A DNA stretch of 64,000 nucleotides from Opitutaceae bacterium EW11 (GCA_003054665.1 QAYY01000001.1:1105501-1169500), one strand, 5' to 3'. Shown: positions 25,413 to 34,981, counted from the stretch's first letter. The notes: a model not told the origin generated them from the sequence alone. Numbers and translations are program-made.

Positions 25413-25841
25413 TTATTCCGACGAGAGCCAGCTTCGCGAGGAATCCGAGGCGTCGTCCGGCACCTCCTCCAGGCTGACGCCGGCGTGCTCGAGAGCGACG
25501 GCGAGCGGTGCGATGAATTCCTCATCCAGATTCTCGATACGGAAGGTGATGTCGAGCGGGGTGACCCCGGTGATGAACGAAATGGCATCGGCAAGCGCCG
25601 CCACGTCGTCCTCGCTGAAATGCTCGTCCGCCACGGACTGGCTGCAGGCCAGAGGCGTCAGGGTGGCCCAGTATCGTTCCTCCATCTCGTTCGGCTGCTG
25701 CACCTGGACGGGACCGACCAGCCCGGCACGGCGGAAAACCGCCGCGAGCCGTTTCAGCGTCACGTAGGCATAAGCCATGTTCGCGAGGCGCGTCTGCTCG
25801 ATCAGCGACTGACGCGAAGAGAGAAGTTTCGATAGGTTCAT
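25413..25841 (-). CDS. Hypothetical protein, 142 residues
   Basis: A GGAGAA sequence about 9 nt before the ATG at 25841 decides the start (MNLSKLLSSRQSLIEQTRLANMAYAYVTL) and supports a real gene. The protein is helical at the N-terminus, then acidic (HFSEDDVAALADAISFITGV, RIENLDEEFIAPLAVALEHAG). No signal peptide, membrane segment or known motif is seen. It is monocistronic by appearance. Function is unknown. Confidence 0.75.
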   Translation of the reverse strand: MNLSKLLSSRQSLIEQTRLANMAYAYVTLKRLAAVFRRAGLVGPVQVQQPNEMEERYWATLTPLACSQSVADEHFSEDDVAALADAISFITGVTPLDITFRIENLDEEFIAPLAVALEHAGVSLEEVPDDASDSSRSWLSSE

Positions 25842-26367
25842 AGGCCAATTCTCCGTTGGATGGTTCATGTTGCCTGACCACGAACGCCCTCGCGCAGCGC
25901 CCTTGCCTTCCATCGGGTGAACCTGCGCCGATCCGAATCGGCCCTCGCCGGTTCGCCATCCAGAAAAACAGCCTGACCTCTGACACCGTCGCCGGACCGA
26001 ATCGATCTGCTCGGCCTTACTCCGACGGGGCACTGACGCTGCAACGAAAACGCTCCAAGAATTTCCTGACTGCAGAATCTGCAACTAGCCGTTCTCTGAC
26101 GTATCCAGTCTGCACGACTTCCGACGGGGCGCAAACCGGTTTTGGTAAATTGGCGGTAACTCCGCGTTTCCAGGACACGCCGCGCCGAGGGAAATTCGCC
26201 GGGGCTGACGGTGTTTCACCCCATGGCGTAGGGTCCTTTTCCGGTCGCGACGCGGCCCCGCCCACCCTGTACCCACCGGCCCACTACATAGCGGCCGACG
26301 CAAGTCTTTGACGGCGCGCGTTTATGTCTTTCCGATCCCGCGCCGCGGAGGTAGCCTTCCAGGCGCC
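25842..26367. other. 526-nt divergent intergenic region without a recognisable gene
   Basis: This separates the 142-residue hypothetical from the MBL-fold gene. The open frames here have no coding character. A TTGACG at 26308-26313 followed after 17 bp by TCCGAT is only a weak promoter candidate for the MBL gene. I see no strong inverted repeat or terminator. Confidence 0.4.
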
Positions 26368-27393
26368 ATGTCACATTCATCTGTGGTTCCGCCACGTTCT
26401 CGTCTCGTGACTCGCCGCGAAGCGCTTCGCCGCGGCTCGCTGTTTTTGGGAGGGGCGATTCTGGGAGGTGCCTTGTTGCCCCGGTTGTTCGCGCAGCCGC
26501 CGGCGCAGGACGAGCCGTCGTATCCGTCGGTCGACGCCCCCGACCACCCGATCGCGAAAGGCCGGCTTTCCATGGCCAACGGAAAGATCTCGGTCACGCG
26601 GGTCACGGAGAACCACGTCATGATTTCCGGCATCGGCGGAAACATCGGAGCGTTCGTCGGGGAAGACTCCGTCCTCGTCGTGGACTGCGGCTCCGGTCTG
26701 CCCCCGGCGACCGAAGGCCTGCGAAAGACGTTGAAGGAGCTTTCGGACAAACCCGTCCGCTACGTCGTCAACACGCACTGGCACTACGATCACACCGACG
26801 GGAACGCCAATCTGCGCGGCCTGGGCGCGACGCTCGTCGCCCACAACGCCGTGCGCACGCGGCTCTCGTCGGCCCACGCCATTCCGTTTTTCAACGCCAC
26901 CTTCTCCGCCGCGCCGCGCGAGGCGCTGCCGACGATCACTTTCGATCACGAGCTCGAGCTGGATCTCGGGAGCGAACAGGTGCGGCTCGTGCACGTGCCG
27001 CTCGCGCACACCGACGGCGACGCCTACGTCCTCTGGCCCAAGTCCAACGTCCTCCAGACCGGCGACCTCCTGTTCTCCGGCTCCTATCCGTTCATCGACG
27101 GATCGTGCGGCGGCTCTCTCGAGGGCATGATCGTCGCGGAAGAGCACCTGCTGACGGTGGTGAAACCCGACACGCGGATCATCCCCGGCCACGGCCCCGT
27201 CTCGACGCGCGCCGATCTCATCGCCTCGCTGGAAATGCTGCGGACAGTGCGCGACCGCATCGCGAAGCTGCGGGCCGCCGGCAAGTCGGCCGAGCAAGCC
27301 GTGGCGGCCAAACCGCTCGCCGATCTCGATGCAAAATGGGGTCAGGGTTTTCTGAATACGGACAACTTCATCCGTCTCGTTTATTCCCTGTAG
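26368..27393 (+). CDS. Tat-exported metallo-beta-lactamase-fold hydrolase
   Basis: A 341-residue protein with a twin-arginine-like signal (VTRREALRRGSLFLGGAILGGALLP) and the metallo-beta-lactamase motif NTHWHYDHTDGN, plus the later zinc ligands in VPLAHTDGDAYV and IIPGHGPVST. It resembles periplasmic SoxH/quinoprotein-relay-type MBL proteins rather than true beta-lactamases. Substrate is unknown. The start at 26368 is used because the 20 upstream codons do not resemble a leader and the Tat signal follows this ATG. An OsmC gene follows on the same strand after 148 nt. Confidence 0.88.
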   Translation: MSHSSVVPPRSRLVTRREALRRGSLFLGGAILGGALLPRLFAQPPAQDEPSYPSVDAPDHPIAKGRLSMANGKISVTRVTENHVMISGIGGNIGAFVGEDSVLVVDCGSGLPPATEGLRKTLKELSDKPVRYVVNTHWHYDHTDGNANLRGLGATLVAHNAVRTRLSSAHAIPFFNATFSAAPREALPTITFDHELELDLGSEQVRLVHVPLAHTDGDAYVLWPKSNVLQTGDLLFSGSYPFIDGSCGGSLEGMIVAEEHLLTVVKPDTRIIPGHGPVSTRADLIASLEMLRTVRDRIAKLRAAGKSAEQAVAAKPLADLDAKWGQGFLNTDNFIRLVYSL

Positions 27394-27541
27394 CGGGCCA
27401 GGGCGCGCCGGTCCGGGCGTAAACGCCACCCTGCGGAGCGGCGCCGAACGGGCGCCGCTCGAGTCCGCCGGGCCGCCGCGCAACGGAGCGAAATCGAACG
27501 CGTCCCGTTGCTCCGCGGGCGGATGTGCTTAGCCTCGGCAC

Positions 27542-27967
27542 ATGAAGCGCACCGCATCCGCCATCTGGGAAGGCGACCTGAAACAGGGCAAGGGCAGCAT
27601 CTCCACGGCCAGTCACGTGCTGAATCAGACGCCGTTCTCGTTCACCACCCGGTTTGAAAACGGCAACGGCACCAACCCGGAGGAACTGATCGCCGGCGCC
27701 CATGCCGGCTGCTTCTCCATGGCGCTGTCCGCCGCCTTGAGCCAGGCAGGGTTCGTCCCGAAACGCGTCGCGACCAACGCTTCGCTGACGCTCGAACAGG
27801 TTTCGGGCAACTGGACCATCACCGCCGTTCACCTCGATCTACAGGCCACGGTTCCCGGCATTGATCAGGCGAAGTTCGACGAGATCGCCGCCGGCGCCAA
27901 AGCGAACTGCCCCGTTTCCCGGGTGCTGAAGGCGGAGATCACGCTCGCGGCGAAACTCAACGGTTAG
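27542..27967 (+). CDS. osmC: OsmC family peroxiredoxin
   Basis: A 141-residue cytoplasmic thiol peroxidase that reduces organic hydroperoxides. Both active-site cysteines are present, one in AGAHAGCFSMALS and the other in AKANCPVSRVLKAEITL, and the sequence starts with the family's KRTASAIWEGDLKQGKG. The pattern fits OsmC rather than Ohr. It stands alone, with a short hairpin after the stop at 27977-27994. Confidence 0.93.
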   Translation: MKRTASAIWEGDLKQGKGSISTASHVLNQTPFSFTTRFENGNGTNPEELIAGAHAGCFSMALSAALSQAGFVPKRVATNASLTLEQVSGNWTITAVHLDLQATVPGIDQAKFDEIAAGAKANCPVSRVLKAEITLAAKLNG

Positions 27968-28049
27968 CCGAAAACGCCCTCCCGAGCGGGAGGGATTCGC
28001 AGGGCCGCTCCTTCTGAACGACCGAAGCGGGCGTCGGTTTGCAGCGGCT

Positions 28050-28121
28050 TTAGAAAATCGCGAGAACGGCGAAAACGGCCACAATCGCGATCACAGCGAC
28101 ACAACGGGGCAGATATGTCAT
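28050..28121 (-). CDS. Possible 23-residue hydrophobic peptide
   Basis: The frame encodes a basic start (MTYLPR) followed by an uninterrupted hydrophobic helix of about 17 residues ending in AVLAIF. Its form is like small membrane peptides. There is no clear ribosome-binding site, and the same frame stays open further upstream, so it may be chance. Confidence 0.22.
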   Translation of the reverse strand: MTYLPRCVAVIAIVAVFAVLAIF

Positions 28122-28375
28122 TGCGGGGATTCCCGCGGGGGTTGGTTCGCGGGAACAGGTGTAGTATACGGCACATTCCGGCGTTGCCCATTCCGGATTT
28201 CGGCACGGCGCGACAACAGAAGCTCCGCTGAATTTCGGAAGAAACGGGCCTGTCAGACGGCCCGCCGAACTTGTCTTGCCGCTCACAACGGGTCCCGAAT
28301 CAGGGAATTCCCGTCCCGAATCCGGCATCTCGCTGAGTCGACCCAGTTTGTACCATGTTTCGCTTATAGCTTGGT

Positions 28376-28381
28376 TATAAT
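28376..28381 (+). promoter_or_regulatory. Consensus -10 element (TATAAT) before the ABC permease gene
   Basis: A perfect TATAAT lies 69 nt before the ATG at 28450 in a locally AT-rich stretch. No matching -35 stands at 16-18 bp; TTGTAC at 28348 is 22 bp away, too far for standard sigma-70 use. Confidence 0.4.
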
Positions 28382-28449
28382 GGGATGCGCGGCTCGGCAC
28401 AGCCTGGAATAACGGTTGCTAGCTGGAGAGTTCCGACTTCCACCGCGCC

Positions 28450-30837
28450 ATGAACGATCTTCGTTTCGCCGTCAGGCAGCTCCTCAAGTCCCCGGGTTTC
28501 ACGCTGGTGGCTCTGCTCACGCTCGCGATCGGAATCGGCGCCAACACCGCGATCTTCAGCTTGGTCAACGCGCTGCTCCTGCGCCCGCTCCAATACCCCG
28601 AGGCCGATCGCATTCTCCAGATTTCAGAGGTCCCGGCCAACGGCGGACGAGCTGGCGCCACGGGCGGCGTGTTCATGGACTGGCAGGATCGGGCAACGAC
28701 GCTCTCCGCCATCGCAGCCGCCCACAACATCAGCAAGAACCTCACCGGGCACGGCGATCCGATCCGACTGACGGGACTGGACGTCTCCGCCGACTTTCTC
28801 CGAGTGCTGGGCGTCCAGCCGAAGCTCGGCCGCGATTTCGCTCCCGACGAAGACGCGCCCGGCGGCAACCGGCATGTGGCGATCATCACGGACGAACTCT
28901 GGCGCACGCACTTCAACGCCGATCCGTCGATCGTGGGCAAAGCGATCCAGCTCGATACGGAGAGCTACACCCTCATCGGCGTGCTTCCGCCCCGCGCGCT
29001 TCTGGCCAACAACGTCAGCGTCCTCACGCCCGCCTGCATTCGCGCCGACGCGTGGAAGCAGTCCCGGGACTTCAACTTCCCGTGCTTCGTCATCGCGCGG
29101 CTGAAACCCGGCGCGACGATGACCCAGACGATCACCGAGCTGAATACGGCGAAAGCGTCCCTCAACAGTCTGTATCCAAGTTTCAAGGCCCAGTGGACCG
29201 TCACGGCGGAGACGCTCCAGGAAGCCACGTTCGGCTCCACCCGGCCCTACGTGCTCACCCTGCTCGCGGCGGTGGGCGTCGTGCTTCTCATTGCCTGCAG
29301 CAACGTCGCGAACCTCCTGCTGGGAAAAGCGTGGGCCCGGCAGGGTGAAATCGCGATCCGCACGGCGCTCGGGGCGACGCCGTCCCGCATCGTCCGGCAG
29401 CTGCTCACGGAGAGCGTGCTGCTGTCCCTGCTCGGCGGCGGAGCGGGCATCCTCCTCGGCGCGGCGCTCATCGACCCGCTGGTCCGGTTCGGCGGAGGAG
29501 CGGGCCCCATCACCGTCGACGTCGTGGTCGACCGAAACGTCCTGCTGTTCGCCCTCGGCGCGAGCGTGCTCACCGGTGTCGTTTTCGGGCTGGTGCCGGC
29601 GCTGAGCGTGGCGCGGACGGATTTCCACGAGCAGTTGAAGGAGGGCACTCGCGGCTCCAGCAGCGGCCGGCGCAAGCGCGTGCAGTCGCTGCTCATCGTC
29701 GCCGAAACGGCCCTGACGGTCGTGCTGCTCGCGAGCACCGGCTTGTTGCTTCGCAGCTTCGTCAAAGCCACCCGCGCGGACGCCGGATTCAACAAGCAGA
29801 ACGCCCTCGTTTTCGACCTTTCGCAGCCCGGCCCCAAAGTGCCGACCGTCGGCCACCGGGTGCGGTTCATCTCCGAAGTGCTCCGGCGCATGAAGCAGAT
29901 CCCGGGCGTGGAACGCGCCGGAATGTTGTCGTCGTATCCGATGAACGGTCAGCAGTACTACGGCGATCTCGTCAGCCGCGAGGATCAGCCCGAGAAACGG
30001 AACGACCTCCGGGCCGGCTTCGATTCGGTCGCGGGAGAGTCGTTCCAGGCACTCGGCATCCCGTTGCTCCAGGGGCGCTACTTCTCCGACGCGGACAACT
30101 CCGAGAAGGCGCCCAAAGTCACGATCATCAACGAAACTCTCTCGCGACAGCTCTTCGGCAACGAGAGCCCGATCGGACAACTGCTGCACTTCAAGGACGA
30201 GGCGTGGCAGATCGTGGGCGTAGTCGGCAACGTTCGCCGATTCCAGCTCGACGTTCCGATCACGCCGCAGATCTACGTGCCGCAGGTTCATTTTCCCTGG
30301 TACAACAGCATCATTCTCCGGACGCAGGTACCGCCGCTGACGCTCTCGAACACCGTTCGCGAAGCGCTCCGCGAAGTCGATCCGGAGCAACCGATCGCCA
30401 ACCTCGGCACCCTCGAGGCGGCGGTCGACAATTCGCTCAGCACCCGCCGCGTCATCCTTACGCTTCTCGGGGTCTTCGCCGGGACCGCGCTGTTGCTCGC
30501 CTCCATCGGCATCTACGGCGTCATGTCGTACTCCGTCACGCAGAGGACCCGCGAGATGGGCATCCGCATCGCGCTGGGCGCGCAGCTTCCCGCCGTGATC
30601 GGCATGATCGTGATCAACGGTCTCAAGCTCGTCGCCGTCGGTCTGGGCATCGGCCTCCTCGGCAGCCTCGGAACCAACCAGTTGATCGCGAGCCAGCTCT
30701 TCGAGGTCGCGCCCCTCGACCCGAGCATCCTCGCGCTCGTCGCCGCGACGCTCACCGCCACAAGCCTCGCCGCGTGCTGGGTGCCCGCGCACCGCGCCAC
30801 CCGAGTGGACCCGATCGTCGCTCTTCGCACCGAGTAG
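28450..30837 (+). CDS. Orphan ABC transporter permease, ADOP/MacB family
   Basis: A 795-residue permease with two MacB-type halves: N-terminal helix FTLVALLTLAIGIGANTAIFSLVN, a periplasmic MacB core domain, three helices from about 270 (VLLIACSNVANLLLGKAWARQGEIAIRTALGA), a second periplasmic domain and a last FtsX block (GIYGVMSYSVTQRTREMGIRIALGAQ), ending in DPIVALRTE. This is the Acidobacterial duplicated orphan permease architecture. No ABC ATPase and no PadR regulator are adjacent, as is common for ADOP. Substrate is unknown; MacB relatives use mechanotransmission to export lipoproteins or drugs. A second copy is at 61531-63942. Confidence 0.93.
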   Translation: MNDLRFAVRQLLKSPGFTLVALLTLAIGIGANTAIFSLVNALLLRPLQYPEADRILQISEVPANGGRAGATGGVFMDWQDRATTLSAIAAAHNISKNLTGHGDPIRLTGLDVSADFLRVLGVQPKLGRDFAPDEDAPGGNRHVAIITDELWRTHFNADPSIVGKAIQLDTESYTLIGVLPPRALLANNVSVLTPACIRADAWKQSRDFNFPCFVIARLKPGATMTQTITELNTAKASLNSLYPSFKAQWTVTAETLQEATFGSTRPYVLTLLAAVGVVLLIACSNVANLLLGKAWARQGEIAIRTALGATPSRIVRQLLTESVLLSLLGGGAGILLGAALIDPLVRFGGGAGPITVDVVVDRNVLLFALGASVLTGVVFGLVPALSVARTDFHEQLKEGTRGSSSGRRKRVQSLLIVAETALTVVLLASTGLLLRSFVKATRADAGFNKQNALVFDLSQPGPKVPTVGHRVRFISEVLRRMKQIPGVERAGMLSSYPMNGQQYYGDLVSREDQPEKRNDLRAGFDSVAGESFQALGIPLLQGRYFSDADNSEKAPKVTIINETLSRQLFGNESPIGQLLHFKDEAWQIVGVVGNVRRFQLDVPITPQIYVPQVHFPWYNSIILRTQVPPLTLSNTVREALREVDPEQPIANLGTLEAAVDNSLSTRRVILTLLGVFAGTALLLASIGIYGVMSYSVTQRTREMGIRIALGAQLPAVIGMIVINGLKLVAVGLGIGLLGSLGTNQLIASQLFEVAPLDPSILALVAATLTATSLAACWVPAHRATRVDPIVALRTE

Positions 30838-30882
30838 TCCGTTTCGTGCGCGCCTCGGCGCCCCCTGCCTCCTCCCCACCCC

Positions 30883-31467
30883 ATGAATCGCTCCGAATTC
30901 TTCCATCGGTCCACGCAGCTTGCGTGCGGCGTCTGCGCCGCCCTGGTCCTCGGCAAAAACTCCGCGACCGCCGCCGAAGCCACTTCGTCGCCTGCCGCGA
31001 CACCGGTCGACGAGGCGCTGAAACGCGCCAAGTACGAAAACGCTTTCACCAACAACTGGCTGACGGACCTCTTCGACACGATCGACGCCGAGGTGGACCC
31101 GGCGACCAAGCTCAAGCTGATGGAAGGCTGCGGCCGCGGCTGCTTCCGGAGGCACAAGTTCAAGACCGACATCGCGGAGGCCGGAAAGGGCGACCTCGAA
31201 AAGCTCCTGGCCGCCTACGAGAAGAGTTTCTTGATCTGGCGCGAGACGGGCACGGTGCACATCGCGTACGGCTCCGGCTCCAACGGGTGCTTTTGTCCGG
31301 CGGCAAGGAACCGTCCCGCCCGGCCCAACGATCTTCATTGCGAGTGCACCCGCGCCACGCACGAGGCGATTTTCGAGACAGCGCTCGGACGGCCTTTCAA
31401 GATCGAGCTGGCCGAAACGGTCAGACGGGGCGGCAACCGCTGCCACCTGGTGGTTCATCTGTCGTAG
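30883..31467 (+). CDS. Exported cysteine-rich protein (DUF6144-like)
   Basis: A 194-residue protein with an N-terminal MNRSEFFHRSTQLACGVCAALVLG leader. The mature part has seven cysteines in fixed groups: EGCGRGCFRRH, NGCFCPAARNRP, HCECTRATHEAIFETALG and a final GGNRCHLVVHL. The arrangement suggests metal binding or disulfides. I recall similar sequences annotated as DUF6144, from memory and not checked. The C-terminal part resembles the ligand-binding end of V4R-type domains. It follows the ABC permease gene by 45 nt and may be cotranscribed. Confidence 0.75.
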   Translation: MNRSEFFHRSTQLACGVCAALVLGKNSATAAEATSSPAATPVDEALKRAKYENAFTNNWLTDLFDTIDAEVDPATKLKLMEGCGRGCFRRHKFKTDIAEAGKGDLEKLLAAYEKSFLIWRETGTVHIAYGSGSNGCFCPAARNRPARPNDLHCECTRATHEAIFETALGRPFKIELAETVRRGGNRCHLVVHLS

Positions 31468-31496
31468 CTGCGGCGCTCCAGCGTCGGCGCTGAACG

Positions 31497-32621
31497 TCAC
31501 CGATCGAAACCTTCCCGGAGCGCCTCGACGAAGGCGTTTCTCAGGAGCAGGTCGGCGGCCGTCCACACGTCCACCTTGTTGCCCGAGAAGGTGCCGGAAA
31601 AAGGCGCTTTGGTCGCCACCTTCTTGTCCCGATCGTTTTTCAGGATCGCATTCGCGGCTTCGGCGGCGGCTTCCTTGATCTTCGTTCCGAGGTTGTCCTT
31701 CGCGCTCTTGAAATCGAGGTCCTTGAAGAACGGCTTCGCGTAGCCCTGGTAGGTGCCGTTGTCGGCGTTGGCTTCGACGTAGATCTCGAAGGTCCCCTTG
31801 GAGACCTTCACCTCCGAATACGCGGCGAGAAACGCGTTCATTCCGGTGAGGTCGAGGTGCTGGATCTTCATCGTGGTCGCGAACCGCGGCGCCTCCGCCA
31901 GCGGATCGGCCTGCACATGGACGTCCAGCCGGCCGTTGCCGCTCGTCACCGCGGAGAGATCGAGCCGGGCGGGCAACCGCTGGCCGCCCTCGCGGTTTTT
32001 CAGCCCCGTCAGGAGCAGGTGCACGCGATCGAGGGCGAATTCCGCCACAGGCCGATGAGAAGTATCCGAGAAGTGAACGCGGCCGTCGTTGACCTCGAGC
32101 CGCGTGACCTCGAGGGGGATCGCGGTCCGCAGCGCTTCCTGCCACGGTTCCATCTTCGACTGGATCTCCCGCATCTTTGCGGCCGCCTTCCTCTTGTTCT
32201 CTGGACTCGCCGTCTCCGTTTTCTGGATATCGATCTCAGGCCGGTCGATGATCATGCGCCCGCCGAGTTTTCCCCGAAAGAGCGCCGACCAGGAGAGCCT
32301 GAGGTCGACCTCCTTGAATTTGACGACCGGCCCGTGCCGCTCCTTGCCCGTTTCGAAGAGCTGAAAGCCGTCCGCCCCCACCGCGCCGCGCCAAAGCGAG
32401 ATTCTCAGGGTGTCCACCCGGCCGTGGTATCCCGGGAGGTGGGCGAGCTTGCGGTTGATGGCCTCGGTGGCGAGCGGAGACACGATCCAACGGGCTAACA
32501 CGACCAGTGCAAAGACCGCCGCAGCCACCACGATCGCCCAGATCCGGAGGCGGTGCGGGCCTGCCGAACGACGGCTTTCGGGGCCGTCGTCGGCGGCGTC
32601 CAACGACAAGGCTCGGCTCAT
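31497..32621 (-). CDS. AsmA/DUF748-like membrane-anchored protein
   Basis: A 374-residue protein with one N-terminal membrane helix (about 27-47, IWAIVVAAAVFALVVLARWIV) and a large periplasmic part rich in beta strands. Segments such as LRISLWRGAVGADGFQLFE, FKEVDLRLSWSALFRGKLGGRMIIDRPEI and LEVNDGRVHFSD are the AsmA/DUF748 pattern, a family linked to outer-membrane lipid transport and envelope integrity. At 374 residues it is short for the family. It converges with the cysteine-rich protein gene, 29 nt apart. Confidence 0.82.
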   Translation of the reverse strand: MSRALSLDAADDGPESRRSAGPHRLRIWAIVVAAAVFALVVLARWIVSPLATEAINRKLAHLPGYHGRVDTLRISLWRGAVGADGFQLFETGKERHGPVVKFKEVDLRLSWSALFRGKLGGRMIIDRPEIDIQKTETASPENKRKAAAKMREIQSKMEPWQEALRTAIPLEVTRLEVNDGRVHFSDTSHRPVAEFALDRVHLLLTGLKNREGGQRLPARLDLSAVTSGNGRLDVHVQADPLAEAPRFATTMKIQHLDLTGMNAFLAAYSEVKVSKGTFEIYVEANADNGTYQGYAKPFFKDLDFKSAKDNLGTKIKEAAAEAANAILKNDRDKKVATKAPFSGTFSGNKVDVWTAADLLLRNAFVEALREGFDR

Positions 32622-32752
32622 GGGTGCCGCTTCCGCTTGCCACGTGCCAGCCTCGTTTCAGCGGATACTCAGGAGGAGCGCGGCTCTCGGCGCTTCCTCC
32701 CGCCGAGCAAGCTGCAAGGCCGCGCTGGTGCGCTGGGCAATCTGCAACTGCC

Positions 32753-33745
32753 TCAGGCCGACCGGCGCTTCAGGAGATTGGCGGTGACGAAGATGCTGCG
32801 GCGGACGTCGCGGTGCAGCTTCGTGTCGTAACGGGTGGCCAGTCGCCGGAAATGCGCGACGAGTTCTTCCTGGCGGAGCTCCTCAGCCGCCGTGAGCGCG
32901 CCGTCGATGTCCTCGTCGGAAAGAAAGGCGTCGAGCGCTTCGCTCCGCGGGCCCGTGATGCGGCGAAGCTGGGCGCAGAATAGGCGCGTGTTTTCCCAGC
33001 CCATCTCGTCGAAGAGCGCCACGTCGACCACCGCGATTTCGTGCGCGAGCATGCCGAGGTCGCCAACTCCGGCGCGCCAGAGTTCGAAGAGGAGAGCGCG
33101 CAAACGCTGCGGCGCGTCGAGCGGCACGGACGCGGAGTCGGCCAGCAGCCGTTGGAACCACGCGCGGATCGCGGAGCGGTCGCAGACGCGGCACGCTTTC
33201 TCCAGCGGTTCGAGCGACAGATTGGCGATCGAGTGCTCCAGACCCGGCGTCGACAACGTGAGCAGGTATCGGAGGAGCAACGGATCCATCACGTGAGCGA
33301 GCAAATCATCGTCCGCCGCGGCGCAGTGTTCGCAGTGATCGACCAGGGATTCCAGAGACCGGAAGCCGGCAAACAGAAGCCGCTGAAGAACGGACATCAA
33401 GGCCTCGACTTCAAAGCCCTGAAGCTCGCGGCGGAGTTCCGGCGGAGTGAGATTCCGGCTCGTGCCGTAGAGCCGGTAAATGGCGCAAAGGAGCTCGGTT
33501 CGCTTCGCGATCTCGACCTCGCGGGCCGCCGGATCGAAAACGTCGATCGCTCGATACCGTGCATTAAAGACCTGCCGGATCGTCGCTTCATCCTTCCGGA
33601 GCTGCTGCAGACTCCGAGAATCGGCCAGCTCTCCGGTAACGGTGCCCCTCCCACCCGTCGCGAGCGGCACCAGCACCCCCGTCAGCGCCAAACCTTTGCT
33701 GCAGAGGAGACTGAGGTGGGGTTCGACGGCTTCGGTGGCGTGCAT
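32753..33745 (-). CDS. Hypothetical protein, 330 residues, mostly helical
   Basis: No signal peptide or membrane segment is seen. The protein is predicted mostly helical and contains two CxxC pairs (DHCEHCAA near 137 and CRVCD near 185) that could bind a metal, and a conserved-looking C-terminal block with HRDVRRSIFVTANLLKRR. I do not recognise a family. It is preceded by an AT-richer 222-nt gap. The composition and codon bias match the neighbouring genes, so it is very likely real. Confidence 0.7.
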   Translation of the reverse strand: MHATEAVEPHLSLLCSKGLALTGVLVPLATGGRGTVTGELADSRSLQQLRKDEATIRQVFNARYRAIDVFDPAAREVEIAKRTELLCAIYRLYGTSRNLTPPELRRELQGFEVEALMSVLQRLLFAGFRSLESLVDHCEHCAAADDDLLAHVMDPLLLRYLLTLSTPGLEHSIANLSLEPLEKACRVCDRSAIRAWFQRLLADSASVPLDAPQRLRALLFELWRAGVGDLGMLAHEIAVVDVALFDEMGWENTRLFCAQLRRITGPRSEALDAFLSDEDIDGALTAAEELRQEELVAHFRRLATRYDTKLHRDVRRSIFVTANLLKRRSA

Positions 33746-33967
33746 AGAGGGACTACACCCTAGAGCACCCTCTTTTGCAATGTTTTAGCATCTACAGCGC
33801 CCAATCAAGTGTCGCTTCCGAGGCCGCATACCGCATAACTACCTTTTCCATAATGTGTTGCTGAGACTCAGGGCTCGCCGGAATCAGGCGTCGGGTTTAC
33901 CCCTATAATCGCCATTATCCTGCAACAAAAGGCCTCTACCGACACCGAGAAGTCGTCGGAATATGGT

Positions 33968-34840
33968 TCAGAAGTTGAAGTTAAACGGGTCCGCACCGGT
34001 TCGCTCGGCTCGTTCCAAGGCCGTGATCGCGGCCATTTCGGCGTCGCTCAGCTCGAAATTGAAAACATCGGCATTCTCGCGAATGCGCGACGCATGCACC
34101 GACTTCGGAATCGTGATCACGCCGCCCTGCATGTCCCACCGGAGCACCACCTGGGCGGGAGTCTTGCGGTGAGTCTCGGCGATCCGGACCACCACCGGGT
34201 CCGTCAGGACGCGTCCACCCTGCATGAGCGGACTCCAGGCCTGCATCTGGATTCCCTTCGAGCGGCAGAACGCCACGACGTCGCGACTTTGTAGATACGG
34301 GTGATACTCGATCTGATTCACCGCGGGGCTGACGCGCGCCGACGCGAACAGCTCTTCGAGGTGAGGGATCATGAAGTTGCTCACGCCGATGCTCTTCACC
34401 TGTCCCCCGCGTTGCAGGCGTTCCAGCGCCTGCCAGGAGCGAACGATCTTTCCGGCGATTGGCCAGTGCAGGAGGTAGAGGTCCACGTAATCGAGGCCGA
34501 GCTTCCGCAGGCTGTCGTCGAACGCCTGCTCGACCCGGTCGGCCCGCATGTCGTCGTTCCACACTTTCGTCGTGACGAAGAGCTGTTCCCGCGGGACGCC
34601 GGAGGCGCGGATCGCATTTCCGACGCCGCGCTCGTTCCGGTAGAGCGCCGCGGTATCGATGCTGCGGTAACCGGCAGAAAGCGCCGTGGCGACGACGCGC
34701 TCCGTCTCATCGTCGCTCGGAATCTGCCACACGCCGAGGCCGAGCCACGGCATACGCGCGCCATTGTTCAACGTGACAACGGCGTCTTTCAGGCCAGCCG
34801 CGGGTGAGGAAAAGGTCTGGGCGAGGAATTGCGGTTTCAT
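33968..34840 (-). CDS. Aldo/keto reductase (2,5-diketo-gluconate reductase type)
   Basis: A 290-residue NADPH-dependent carbonyl reductase with the full AKR tetrad: Asp and Tyr in SIDTAALYRNERGVG, Lys in VTTKVWNDD and His in LYLLHWPIAG. The coenzyme segment IPKSVHASRIRENADVFNFELS is also present. LNNGARMPWLGLGVWQIP at the N-terminus is typical of the DkgA/YvgN group. It may have a short N-terminal addition (about 20 residues) before the usual start. The physiological substrate is unknown. Confidence 0.93.
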   Translation of the reverse strand: MKPQFLAQTFSSPAAGLKDAVVTLNNGARMPWLGLGVWQIPSDDETERVVATALSAGYRSIDTAALYRNERGVGNAIRASGVPREQLFVTTKVWNDDMRADRVEQAFDDSLRKLGLDYVDLYLLHWPIAGKIVRSWQALERLQRGGQVKSIGVSNFMIPHLEELFASARVSPAVNQIEYHPYLQSRDVVAFCRSKGIQMQAWSPLMQGGRVLTDPVVVRIAETHRKTPAQVVLRWDMQGGVITIPKSVHASRIRENADVFNFELSDAEMAAITALERAERTGADPFNFNF

Positions 34841-34981
34841 GGAGGAAGACGTGAGCCGCGCCGACAGCCGGAGCGACGCTCACCGTGGGTCGAGCCAACG
34901 CCGCCCAGCGCGCCATGCAACCCAAGGCGGCGGGTTTTGTGGTCGAACATTCGAGCGGGCGCGGACGGCCCGCCGGCGCCG

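Larger units (their letters stand above)
27968..28449. other. 482-nt intergenic region with hairpin, small minus-strand frame and promoter
   Basis: Directly after osmC lies a perfect hairpin (CCCTCCCG 27977-27984 / CGGGAGGG 27987-27994, 2-nt spacing) without a clear U tract. A 23-codon hydrophobic frame runs on the minus strand at 28050-28121. A consensus TATAAT lies at 28376-28381, before the ABC permease gene. The rest shows nothing recognisable. Confidence 0.5.

Noticed and set aside
28624-32145. 1173-codon minus-strand frame over the ABC permease and the cysteine-rich protein gene
   Set aside because: It runs antisense to strong genes, and its product has no domains and is rich in Arg/Gly/Glu as expected for a shadow.
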